Source: Halofilum ochraceum (lineage in GTDB: Bacteria; Pseudomonadota; Gammaproteobacteria; XJ16; Halofilaceae). From it: a stretch of 64,000 bases of DNA. The DNA is taken from positions 62,001-126,000 of the forward strand of contig NZ_LVEG02000002.1 in NCBI RefSeq assembly GCF_001614315.2, read 5' to 3'. A program made the translations under genes and the position numbers. Below the pieces are notes generated by a model. It was not told the DNA's origin, did not search any database, and was given only the letters and a program-made list of their open reading frames with translations. Positions 26,077 through 34,038 of the stretch are shown piece by piece; position 1 is the first letter of the stretch; each line of letters begins with the position of its first letter.

Positions 26077-26156
26077 CGCGGGGGCCGGGGCGTGTTCATC
26101 GGTGGTTTGGTTGGCCTTGCCAGTCGTCAGTGATGTTGTGATGCACTGCGGGTACT

Positions 26157-26218
26157 TTCGCGGGCAAGCCCGCTCCTACAGGGTGTGGGTTCCCGTAGGA
26201 GCGGGCCTTGCCCGCGAA
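26157..26218. repeat. Pseudomonas-type REP inverted pair between cphA and iadA
   Basis: Two arms TTCGCGGGCAAG-CCCGCTCCTAC and GTAGGAGCGGGCCTTGCCCGCGAA are complementary over 23 of 24 positions with one gap, across 15 bases. The consensus is that of REP elements widespread in Pseudomonas and relatives. It begins four bases after the cphA stop and may end transcription or protect the cphBA transcript. Confidence 0.85.
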
Positions 26219-26222
26219 CCGG

Positions 26223-28841
26223 TCAGCCGCCTGACAGCGTCGCGGTGCGGAAGCTGCGGCTCTTCACCTTGTGGGTCGCGCCCTCGAGGTCATCGACCAG
26301 CAGCACCAGCAGGTCGCCTTCCTTCGCCTCGTCCAGCGCGCGCTCGACGGCGTCCTCCTCGCTCATCACGATCTCGGACTGGCACGAGCCCTCGGCATCG
26401 GCGCCGCTCTTGACCAGGCCCGCCGCTTCACCGAGTTCACGCCCGCGCGGGTGGGTCTCGCAGACGAACAGCATGTCGTGCATCTTCGCGATCTGACCGC
26501 CGAGGGCGTAGATGTCCTCATCGCGGCGGTTGCCGGGCGCGCTCGCCACGCAGATCCGGCGATGGGCGCTCAGGTTGCTGACGAGCGTGTCGAGCGCTTC
26601 CAGCGCCGGGACGTTGTGCCCGTAGTCGATCAGGACCTTCACGCCGTCGGCGTCGATCAGGTTCGTCCGGCCCGGGTTCTGGCCTGGCGTCGGATGGAAG
26701 GTCTGGAGGCCCATCTGGATGTCGGCAGCGGTCAGGCCCAGACCATGAGCCGCGGCCGCTGCCGCCAGCGCGTTGGCGACGTTGAAACGGGCGTGGCCCT
26801 CGAACGTGATGGGCGCATCGGCGACGTGGATGACCTTCGCCTCGACGTGGCCCTGGCGCATGACGATGTGATCGTCCTTCACGGTATAGGCGACGCCATG
26901 TTCACGTACATGCTGGCGCACCGGGCGCGACTCGGGATCCATCGTGAAGTAGATGATGTCGCCGCGGGCCCACTGCGCACCCTCCAGGCAGCGCTCATCA
27001 TCTGCATTGATCACGGCGGTACCGCCCTGGCGAACGGCGTCGATGACGACCGTCTTGCAGCGGGCGAGTTCATCCAGCGTATGGATGTCGCGCTCGCCGA
27101 GGTGATCGCTGGCGATGTTGAGCAGCACACCGACTTCGCACTCGTCGAAACCGAGGCCCCGGCGCATGATGCCCCCGCGGGCGACCTCCAGCACGGCGTG
27201 CTCGACGGTCGGCTCCTTGAGCACCGTGCTGGCCGCATGGGGCCCGCTGTAGTCGCCACGCATGACGACATGGTTGTCGATCTCGATCGTGCCGGTGCAG
27301 GCGAGTCCGGTCTTGCGTCCGGACTGGCGCAGGATATGCGAGATCAGGCGTGCGGTAGTGGTCTTGCCGTTCGTGCCGGTGATCGCCGTGATCGGAATGC
27401 GGCCGTTGTTGGCCGGATCCGGGAACAGCATGTCGACCACGTGTTTGCCGACATCGCGGCCCTGACCATGGGTCGGCGAGGTATGCATGCGGAAGCCGGG
27501 GCCGGCATTCACTTCGACGACGCCCGCCGATTGCTCATCGAGCGGTTTGCTCATGGTCTCGGCGAGCAGGTCGATGCCGATGATGTCCAGGCCAATCAGC
27601 CGGGCGATGCGCTCGGCGGCGTAATGGACTTCCGGGTGTACATCGTCGGTCACATCAGTCGCGGTACCGCCGGTGCTGAGATTGGCGGTGGATTTCAGCC
27701 ACACGATATGGCCATCCGGGATGACGCTGTTGAGCGTGAATTCCTGTTGCGCGATCAGCCTGTGGGTCTGTTCGTCGACGTGGATCTGCGTCAGCAGGTT
27801 CTCGTGACCGACACCGCGGCGCGGGTCCTGGTTCTCCGTGTCGATCAGTTCCTGCAGGGTCGACTCGCCGTCACCCGTGACGTGCGCGGGGCGCCGGCGT
27901 GCGGCGGCGATCAGTTTGCCGTCGACGACCAGCAGGCGGTGATCCTCGCCCTTGACGTATTTCTCGACCACGACCGTCTCGTGGCGATGATAGGCGGCGT
28001 CATAGCCTTCGCGCAGCGCCGCGTCGTCGTTGATGTCGGTACTGACGCCACGGCCATGGTTCCCCACCAGCGGCTTGGTGGCCACCGGATAACCGATCCA
28101 GTAGGCGGCTTCCAGGGCTTCCTCGAACGAGTAACAGATCTGGCCCTGCGGCACCGGGATTCCCGCATCGCCAAGAATCTGCTTGGTCCAGTTCTTGTCG
28201 TCGGCGATGCCGTAACCGATCAGACTCGTGCCCCAGGTCACGGTCGCCTGGAAGCGCTGCTGCAGATGGCCGTGGCCGAGCTGGATGTAGCTGCTCTCAT
28301 CGCTCAGGCGCTGGTACGGGATGTCGCGCGCCTTGGCCGCGTTGACGATCGCCGCCGTCGACGGGCCCAGCATGTGGGCGTCGCGGACTTCCTTGAGGCG
28401 CGTGATGATCGCTTCCATGTCGATCTCGTCGCCATCGAAGAGCCGGCGGACGAAATCGACCGCCTCGCGTCCCGCCGCAAGGCCACAGGCCTCGTCGCGG
28501 TAGCGGTAACAGACGTTGTAGATGCCGGGTTCGTAGGAATCGACCGTTTTGCCGTAGCCGACCGAGAAGCCGATCATGTTCTGGAATTCGATCGATACGT
28601 GCTCGACCACGTGGCCGGCCCAGGTGCCGCGGCGGACGCGTTCCAGGAAACCGCCCGGGCGGCCAACGGAACAGCGATGATCATGGATGGTCGGGATCAG
28701 TTCCTGCAGGCGTTCGACGATGCCGGGGATGGTGTCGCTGGGCCGATCCTCCAGGTCCTCGATGTCGAGCCGCATGAAGATCGTCAGGTAGCGGCTGTAG
28801 TAGTTCGGCCCGCGCAGGGCACGATGTTCAAGTATTTTCAT
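26223..28841 (-). CDS. cphA: Cyanophycin synthetase
   Basis: An 872-residue enzyme that builds multi-L-arginyl-poly-aspartate, a nitrogen store, using ATP. The N-terminal 160 residues (MKILEHRALRGPNYYSRY, GTWAGHVVEHVSIEFQ) are the CphA-specific domain; residues about 210-480 an ATP-grasp domain (TKPLVGNHGRGVSTDIN, VEKYVKGEDHRLLVVDG, GVVEVNAGPGFRMH) that adds Asp; residues about 490-870 a Mur-ligase domain (AITGTNGKTTTARL, VLEVARGGIMRRGLGF, IDYGHNVPAL) that adds Arg. Its ATG overlaps the cphB stop by ATGA. Length and order match CphA1-type enzymes. Confidence 0.96.
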   Translation of the reverse strand: MKILEHRALRGPNYYSRYLTIFMRLDIEDLEDRPSDTIPGIVERLQELIPTIHDHRCSVGRPGGFLERVRRGTWAGHVVEHVSIEFQNMIGFSVGYGKTVDSYEPGIYNVCYRYRDEACGLAAGREAVDFVRRLFDGDEIDMEAIITRLKEVRDAHMLGPSTAAIVNAAKARDIPYQRLSDESSYIQLGHGHLQQRFQATVTWGTSLIGYGIADDKNWTKQILGDAGIPVPQGQICYSFEEALEAAYWIGYPVATKPLVGNHGRGVSTDINDDAALREGYDAAYHRHETVVVEKYVKGEDHRLLVVDGKLIAAARRRPAHVTGDGESTLQELIDTENQDPRRGVGHENLLTQIHVDEQTHRLIAQQEFTLNSVIPDGHIVWLKSTANLSTGGTATDVTDDVHPEVHYAAERIARLIGLDIIGIDLLAETMSKPLDEQSAGVVEVNAGPGFRMHTSPTHGQGRDVGKHVVDMLFPDPANNGRIPITAITGTNGKTTTARLISHILRQSGRKTGLACTGTIEIDNHVVMRGDYSGPHAASTVLKEPTVEHAVLEVARGGIMRRGLGFDECEVGVLLNIASDHLGERDIHTLDELARCKTVVIDAVRQGGTAVINADDERCLEGAQWARGDIIYFTMDPESRPVRQHVREHGVAYTVKDDHIVMRQGHVEAKVIHVADAPITFEGHARFNVANALAAAAAAHGLGLTAADIQMGLQTFHPTPGQNPGRTNLIDADGVKVLIDYGHNVPALEALDTLVSNLSAHRRICVASAPGNRRDEDIYALGGQIAKMHDMLFVCETHPRGRELGEAAGLVKSGADAEGSCQSEIVMSEEDAVERALDEAKEGDLLVLLVDDLEGATHKVKSRSFRTATLSGG

Positions 28842-29686
28842 TCGAACTCCCGCATCTTCGTCTGCAGTGCTTCAGGGTCCAGGTAGCGGCGTTCGTCGAT
28901 GTCGAAGCCGTGACCGCTGATCAGGGCATGCATCACGACGTTCTCGATGGCGACCGCTTCCCCCATCGCCAGCTCGGCGATGTTGGAACTGGCCAGATCG
29001 CGCGTATCGACGATGATGACGTGCCCGGTGCCGATCGCCTCGAGCACGCGATTGCGGTGGATGATCACCGCCGCATCCTCACCCAGACCGACGCCGAGAT
29101 ATTCGGGGTTGGTCGCGCCGACCTCCATCAGGCGGGTGAATCGGCCGCGTTCCAGGAAATGGCTGTCGATGATGATCCCCTCGACGAAGCCGAGGCCGGA
29201 ACTCATTTTGACCGCGCCCTTGTGGAGAGCGTCCGCCGCGCCGCCGTTGTAGATCATGGTCGTCGACTGGGCCACCGCGCCCGCGCTCGTCCCGGCGATT
29301 ACGCCGCCGTTCGCATAGTGGCTGCGGATCGCCTTGAGCATCGGCGAACCGCCGAGGACATTGGTGAGGCGGAGCTGGTCGCCCCCGGTGAAGAACACCA
29401 CGCCGGAGCGCCGGATCAGTTCGATGCTCTCCGGGTCCGCCGCGTCATTCCGCTCACGCACGGACAGGCAATGGACCTTGCTGGCGCCGATACGCCCGAA
29501 TGCCTCCTCGTAGACGGGCAGTATTTCCTCCGGGACGCCGCTCGCGGTCGCGATCACCGTCACCTCGTCGCTGCCTTCGGGCGCGAAGCTGAACACCTTC
29601 GACAGGACCTCGAGTTCCTGCTCGCGATCCTCCGCGCCGCCGATGGCGATCAGGGTGCCGTAATTGTCATCGGGGTCAGTAGTCAT
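28838..29686 (-). CDS. cphB: Cyanophycinase
   Basis: A 282-residue serine exopeptidase of family S51 that cuts cyanophycin into beta-Asp-Arg dipeptides. Seen are GTLIAIGGAEDR at the start, VFFTGGDQLRLTNVLGGS, the nucleophile elbow VIAGTSAGAVAQSTTMI with Ser near residue 135, and GFVEGIIIDSHFLERGRFTR with the active-site His. It is the first gene of a minus-strand unit cphB-cphA-(REP)-iadA; synthesis and breakdown enzymes are thus co-transcribed. A palindrome sits over its likely promoter at 29782-29795. Confidence 0.94.
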   Translation of the reverse strand: MTTDPDDNYGTLIAIGGAEDREQELEVLSKVFSFAPEGSDEVTVIATASGVPEEILPVYEEAFGRIGASKVHCLSVRERNDAADPESIELIRRSGVVFFTGGDQLRLTNVLGGSPMLKAIRSHYANGGVIAGTSAGAVAQSTTMIYNGGAADALHKGAVKMSSGLGFVEGIIIDSHFLERGRFTRLMEVGATNPEYLGVGLGEDAAVIIHRNRVLEAIGTGHVIIVDTRDLASSNIAELAMGEAVAIENVVMHALISGHGFDIDERRYLDPEALQTKMREFE

Positions 29687-29768
29687 AGGTTTCCGCTTGC
29701 CGCATCAGCGATGCCTTCAGGTGTATTCGGTTGGAGGATTTCTACGGAGGAGGCTTGTTCTGCAGACC

Positions 29769-29806
29769 AGTGTAGCACCCGCCGGGCATGCCCGGTGCGC
29801 GGGTGC
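29769..29806 (-). promoter_or_regulatory. Putative cphB promoter with operator-like palindrome
   Basis: On the minus strand a TACACT (complement of 29769-29774) could be the -10 box, about 80 bases before the cphB ATG. Overlapping its upstream side is the perfect 14-bp palindrome CCGGGCATGCCCGG (29782-29795), flanked by GCACCCG and CGGGTGC arms. The layout suggests a repressor site, but no -35 box is convincing and the palindrome may simply be a hairpin. Confidence 0.3.
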
Positions 29807-29944
29807 CAACCGCACCCCCTTATTGTTGGCCAGGATGCGCGGATTGGTTATCCCTTTTTGCCCGCTTTTGGCAAAGAAAAAACTGAATACGGCCGGGCCG
29901 GCGGTGTCCGGCGCGATGTCGCGCGGCGGCGGCAGCGGAAAGGG

Positions 29945-29969
29945 CCGGCGGCACCGCGGGTGCCGCCGG
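29945..29969 (-). terminator. Hairpin after bacterioferritin gene
   Basis: A perfect 11-bp stem CCGGCGGCACC / GGTGCCGCCGG with loop GCG, 12 bases past the bfr stop on the minus strand, followed in that direction by CCCTTTCC. Probable terminator with a weak U-run. Confidence 0.6.
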
Positions 29970-29981
29970 ATTCGGGCCGGT

Positions 29982-30464
29982 TCATTCCCCGGCCGGGGCG
30001 TCCATCCAGGATTGGCGATAATTCTCGATGCCCATCGAGTCGATCAGCCCGAGCTGCGTGTCGAGGTAGTCGTGATGGCCCTCTTCGTCCGCCAGCAACG
30101 CGGTGAACAGGTCACGGCTGGCATAATCGCGCGCTTTCTCGCAGTAGCCAGCGGCTTCGCGATAGAGCGCGAGCGCTTCCTTCTCGGCCGCGAGATCGTT
30201 CTCCAGCACCTCGCGTACATCGTTGCCGATGCGCAGCGGATCGAGTTCCTGCATCTGCGGTTCGCCCTCGAGGAACAGGATCCGCCGGATGAAACGATCG
30301 GCATGGCCCATCTCCTCGGTGGCCTCCTGCATCTCCTTCTGCGCGAGCCCGTTCACGCCCCAGTGCTCGAGTTTGCGCGAGTGGAGCATGTACTGATTGA
30401 TCGCCGTGAGCTCGCTGCGCAGCCCGCGATTGAGATATTCGATGACCTTCGCGTCGCCTTTCAT
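29982..30464 (-). CDS. bfr: Bacterioferritin
   Basis: A 160-residue four-helix-bundle iron-storage protein. Ferroxidase residues are in place: Glu in LRSELTAINQY near 18, Glu and His in ATEEMGHADRF near 51-54, Glu near 94 (NDLAAEKEAL) and Glu-His in LADEEGHHDYLDTQ near 127-130. The haem-ligand Met equivalent of E. coli Met52 is present in EEMGHAD, so it should be a haem-binding Bfr, not a ferritin or a non-haem variant. It stands alone with a downstream hairpin. Confidence 0.94.
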   Translation of the reverse strand: MKGDAKVIEYLNRGLRSELTAINQYMLHSRKLEHWGVNGLAQKEMQEATEEMGHADRFIRRILFLEGEPQMQELDPLRIGNDVREVLENDLAAEKEALALYREAAGYCEKARDYASRDLFTALLADEEGHHDYLDTQLGLIDSMGIENYRQSWMDAPAGE

Positions 30465-30600
30465 GTCTGTTCCCCGGAGCCACGTGCCGTTGGGCTGGAT
30501 GTGCCGATTGTTCCTGCCCCGGTGAAGCTATAGACGAGATCCGCTGCGGTCAATGGACAGCGCAGACGGCGGCCTCTGCAGCCCGGTCCCACGGACGGGA

Positions 30601-32040
30601 TCAGTCGGTGCTTACACGGTTGCGCCCCGCCCCCTTGGAGCGGTACAGCGCCGCGTCCGCACGCGCGACCAGTGCCGTGAGATCCTCGTTGCGGGCGTGC
30701 TGGGCCACGCCGGCGCTGACCGTCACGGCGAGTTCCTCGCCGCCGTGGCGTGTGCCGTGGCCGGCCACCGCGGCGCGGATCTTCTCCGCGATGGCCTCCG
30801 CGTCATGGAGCGTGCACTCCCCGAGCAGGATCAGGAATTCGTCGCCGCCCCAGCGGCACAGGGTATCCGCTTCCCGGACATGCTCGTTGATGACGCCGGC
30901 GAGCATGCGGATCACGGCATCGCCGGCGGCATGACCGTGCTCGTCGTTGACGCGTTTGAACTCATCGATGTCGAGCGCGATCAGCGATATCGGGCTACCG
31001 CTTCTGCGGCTCCAGCGCACGACCTGCTCGAACAGGGTCGAAAATACCTGGCGGCTGGCGGCGCCGCTGAGCTCATCGCGGGTCGCCATTTCCTCGAGCC
31101 GCACCTGATAACCGCGCACCGTGAACCATGCCGTGACGAGCACGATGGCGGCGAACACCAGCGCGATCACGATATTCAGGAACAGGGTGTTCAGAATGCG
31201 CGAATTCGCGGGCGACCCCGCCTGCTCGACGATCAGATACCACCCGAACTCCGGGATCAGGCGGCTGTTGAGGTGCACGGTGTTCCCGTCGGCGTCGGTA
31301 TAGCGGGCCGTCGCGTTCTGGCTCGTGAGGATCTGCGTCGCGACCGACTGCAGGCCCGGGTGCTCGCGGATGCGCTCTGGACCATCGTAGCTCTCGCCCC
31401 GCAGCTGCACCTGCCCCTCGCGGTCGATGAAAAAGATCCGCCGGCCGTAGCGGTGCTCGTAGCTCTCGATCAGCTCCGCGACCGAATCCACGGCGAGGCC
31501 GATACCGGTCGCCCCGATGTAATCGCCGGCATAGTCGTGGACGCGATAATTCACGAAGATGGTCAGGCGATCCGGACTCGCCGTGTCGTGGTCGACGTTG
31601 ATCTCGTAGGGGGCGTCCATTGCGCGGACGCGGAAATACCATTCGTCCAGCGGCTCGCCGCGTTCGACCGTGCGCAGCACCCCGTCGGGGTGGTAATAGC
31701 GGCGGGTTTCTTCGGAGACGAAGAAGGCGGTCGTGGTGTCGTGCTTGTCCTGGATCTCACTGAGGTAGCGCAGGATGCTCGCGCGGTCGTTCTCTCCCTC
31801 AAGGGTCCAGTCGCGCAGGAACGTGTCGTGCGCCATGAGCGAGGCGATGAGCACGGAGCGCAGCAGGTCCTGCTCGATCTCCGAGTAGACATTGTCGCTG
31901 GTCAGCGGCAGCGTCTCGTTCGATATGCGCTGGTCGAGGGAATCCCGGGCGACGTAATACCCGACCACGCTCGTGGCGATGAAGCCAAGGACCAGCACGC
32001 CGATCAGGGCTGCGACGAAGTACAGTTTCCGGTAGGGCAA
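30601..32040 (-). CDS. Membrane diguanylate cyclase with extracytoplasmic dCache-type sensor
   Basis: A 479-residue membrane-bound GGDEF protein. A first helix (FVAALIGVLVLGFIATSVVG), a periplasmic sensor of about 250 residues of dCache type (TTAFFVSEETRRYYHPDG, WYFRVRAMDAPYEINVD, YIGATGIGLAVDSVAELI, IFFIDREGQVQLRG), a second helix (FLNIVIALVFAAIVLVTAWF) and a GGDEF domain. GGDEF is intact near residue 398 and READ five residues before it is the I-site. The start is taken as TTG 32040 because GGAGAG precedes it and it begins MPYRKLYF; the frame stays open to a TTG at 32136. The sensed ligand is unknown. Confidence 0.87.
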   Translation of the reverse strand: MPYRKLYFVAALIGVLVLGFIATSVVGYYVARDSLDQRISNETLPLTSDNVYSEIEQDLLRSVLIASLMAHDTFLRDWTLEGENDRASILRYLSEIQDKHDTTTAFFVSEETRRYYHPDGVLRTVERGEPLDEWYFRVRAMDAPYEINVDHDTASPDRLTIFVNYRVHDYAGDYIGATGIGLAVDSVAELIESYEHRYGRRIFFIDREGQVQLRGESYDGPERIREHPGLQSVATQILTSQNATARYTDADGNTVHLNSRLIPEFGWYLIVEQAGSPANSRILNTLFLNIVIALVFAAIVLVTAWFTVRGYQVRLEEMATRDELSGAASRQVFSTLFEQVVRWSRRSGSPISLIALDIDEFKRVNDEHGHAAGDAVIRMLAGVINEHVREADTLCRWGGDEFLILLGECTLHDAEAIAEKIRAAVAGHGTRHGGEELAVTVSAGVAQHARNEDLTALVARADAALYRSKGAGRNRVSTD

Positions 32041-32179
32041 AAAGGTCTCTCCGCGGAGCGTCGAAAAATCGTCGCTTGTGCCCGTGAACGGGCATAGCCG
32101 TGCCCATCGCGGGACACGTCCCGCAGTAGAGTACAACTTTCGTGCCTGGAAATATCCGGCGCCTGCGTGATCCCGGCGC

Positions 32180-32209
32180 CGGCGGGTGCCGGGGATCCCC
32201 GGCCCGCCG
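32180..32209. terminator. Hairpin after DUF465 gene
   Basis: CGGCGGG(TG)CCGGGGA faces TCCCCGGCCCGCCG, a long GC stem with a two-base bulge, 11 bases past the stop of the minus-strand DUF465 gene. No T-run. Confidence 0.45.
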
Positions 32210-32220
32210 TGGCCTTGCCG

Positions 32221-32463
32221 TCAGACCGCCGCCATCAGGTTCTCGTAGAGGCGGTCCTTGAGGTGGACGCGCTCGCGCTTGCGTGCCTCCATGTAATCGT
32301 CCGTGACCGGCTCATCGCGCGCCTCCAGTCCCTCGATCTCCTTGGTCAGGCGGTTGTATTCGGTCATGAGACGCGCGAACTCGGCGTCTTCCACCTTCAG
32401 GCGATGAATGGTCTCGCGATAGTCGGGGAAATCCTCGATCAGTGCGTGATGCTCACCATACAT
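32221..32463 (-). CDS. DUF465 (YdcH-like) small coiled-coil protein
   Basis: An 80-residue helical hairpin protein. The sequence (LIEDFPDYRETIHRLKVEDA, FARLMTEYNRLTKEIEGLEA, ARKRERVHLKDRLYENL) matches the DUF465/YdcH family closely. Function is unknown; members are common in proteobacteria. AGGAGAT lies upstream of the ATG at 32463. It stands alone between the cyclase gene and the coiled-coil gene on the other strand. Confidence 0.88.
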   Translation of the reverse strand: MYGEHHALIEDFPDYRETIHRLKVEDAEFARLMTEYNRLTKEIEGLEARDEPVTDDYMEARKRERVHLKDRLYENLMAAV

Positions 32464-32724
32464 GCTGGCGATCTCCTCTACGGGGCGTAACGTTTGCCAG
32501 TGCCCCTACTGTAGTGACATGACCCGGCGTTGTCTGTCGGGGTATTTGCCCCTGTGTAGCCTCTCCTCGTGCCCGCGCGGGATAGCGCGTGGTATGTCTG
32601 CCGGGCGTTTCATGGCGCGATTTTCAGCTGGAACATATAGTTGGCACGCGGTTTGCTGCGTGTTCAGACAGGCGCGACCCGGATGGTTTCCCTGACCGGG
32701 TCGGCGCACCAGGGAGAGTGGGTC

Positions 32725-33987
32725 ATGAACGATCTGAACACCGATAAACCGATATCCGAGAACCTGTTCCGCCGGCTCGTGGTCCGGCTGACGGCCCAAC
32801 AGCTGCGCGACCTGCCCGTTGATCGTCTGCCGTCGTCGATCCCGTTCGATGCGGTCGATTCGCAGACCGATCCGGCGAAATACGCCGTCCTGAACGAACT
32901 CGCGTGGACGGTGGGTGCGCGTGAACTCGAGCGCCGTTGCGAGGCCGCGGACCGGCTCGATTCCGAGAGTCGGGAAGCGCTGGAGACGGCCGAGGCCGCG
33001 AGCGCGCGTCCGGTCGCGGAACTCGACCGTATGACCGAGCGCGTGAGCCGAGCCTGGGCCAATGGCGATTTCCGTGGCGACGCGCTGTCGGAATCCAGTC
33101 AGACGCTGGAGCGCGGGCGCGCCCGGGCGGGCGAGATCGCCGAGCAGGTCGGCCGCCTGCACCGGGCCCTGGCCCTGCTCGATCGGCCGTGGGTGGCCGA
33201 TGGCCCCTTGCTCGAGCGCATCAGCGCCGCCCGCCAGCATGCCCGCGCGGTCCTGCACTCGCTCGAGGGCGGGCTCGGTCGTTACGAACTCCTGGAAGTG
33301 GATATCACCCAGGGTGACATGCGCGCGCGCCAGGCGCAGTGCGACCTCGAACTGAGCCGGTTCCGCGAACTCGATGAGAAAATCGAGATCGTGGAGGAAA
33401 AGCTCCGCCGTCCGCGGCAGATGCTTCGTCGTCTCATCAGTCCGCGGGTGGCGCGTCAGGAGCGGGAATACCTCCTGCAGCGCCTCGATACGCTCATCCG
33501 CCGCCGCGACAGTATCGAGAGCTTCGTCAGTGAAGACGACCTGATGCACTGGCTCGACGTGCTGGTGAACGCCAGCCTGCACGTGCCGAAGGACCAGTGG
33601 CGCCAGCGCGCCCAGCGCACGCGCCTGCTCCTGTATCGCCTCATGAACGTCTATTGCCTGCAACAGGAAATGGCGGCCCACCAGCTGGCCCTGCGGGCAA
33701 CGCCGGGCGTGAACGCCGAGCAGGCGATCGGCTACTACCTCAAGAGCGAGCGTTTCATCCTGAGCTACTTCGCGCGCAAACGTCAGGAGGTCACGCTGTG
33801 GCTTTCCGGCGCCGCGGACGAAAAACTCGGGCGCCTCGATATGGTGCGTGACGCGATTCTCGCGGACTACCGGCGCAATGCGCAGCGCTCGCGCCACGAC
33901 GCCCCCGTGCGCTCGAAGGGGGCGCCGCGGCCCGAGCAGGCGGGGCTCGATATCGGCGCCGGCGACCGGGAGGCGGCGACCCGCTGA
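32725..33987 (+). CDS. Unrecognised helical/coiled-coil protein
   Basis: A 420-residue soluble protein that I do not recognise. It has no signal peptide or membrane helix. Much of it is predicted long helix: about 75-190 rich in Glu/Arg/Ala (ARELERRCEAADRLDSESRE, SQTLERGRARAGEIAEQVG), and about 210-290 with many charged pairs (FRELDEKIEIVEEKLRRPRQ, ARQEREYLLQRLDTLIRRRD). The C-terminal part (about 310-390) seems globular (YRLMNVYCLQQEMAAHQLAL, SERFILSYFARKRQEVTLWL). ATG 32725 has AGGGAG nine bases ahead; the open frame upstream of it is not protein-like. It stands alone, so context gives no clue. Confidence 0.7.
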   Translation: MNDLNTDKPISENLFRRLVVRLTAQQLRDLPVDRLPSSIPFDAVDSQTDPAKYAVLNELAWTVGARELERRCEAADRLDSESREALETAEAASARPVAELDRMTERVSRAWANGDFRGDALSESSQTLERGRARAGEIAEQVGRLHRALALLDRPWVADGPLLERISAARQHARAVLHSLEGGLGRYELLEVDITQGDMRARQAQCDLELSRFRELDEKIEIVEEKLRRPRQMLRRLISPRVARQEREYLLQRLDTLIRRRDSIESFVSEDDLMHWLDVLVNASLHVPKDQWRQRAQRTRLLLYRLMNVYCLQQEMAAHQLALRATPGVNAEQAIGYYLKSERFILSYFARKRQEVTLWLSGAADEKLGRLDMVRDAILADYRRNAQRSRHDAPVRSKGAPRPEQAGLDIGAGDREAATR

Positions 33988-34038
33988 GCGCCTGGGGCCA
34001 TCAGGCCACCCCACGCCCGCGGTCACCCCGGTCGCGGG

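Noticed and set aside
26271-28886. 871-codon + strand frame opposite cyanophycin synthetase
   Set aside because: Mirror frame of cphA; no domain or start signal.
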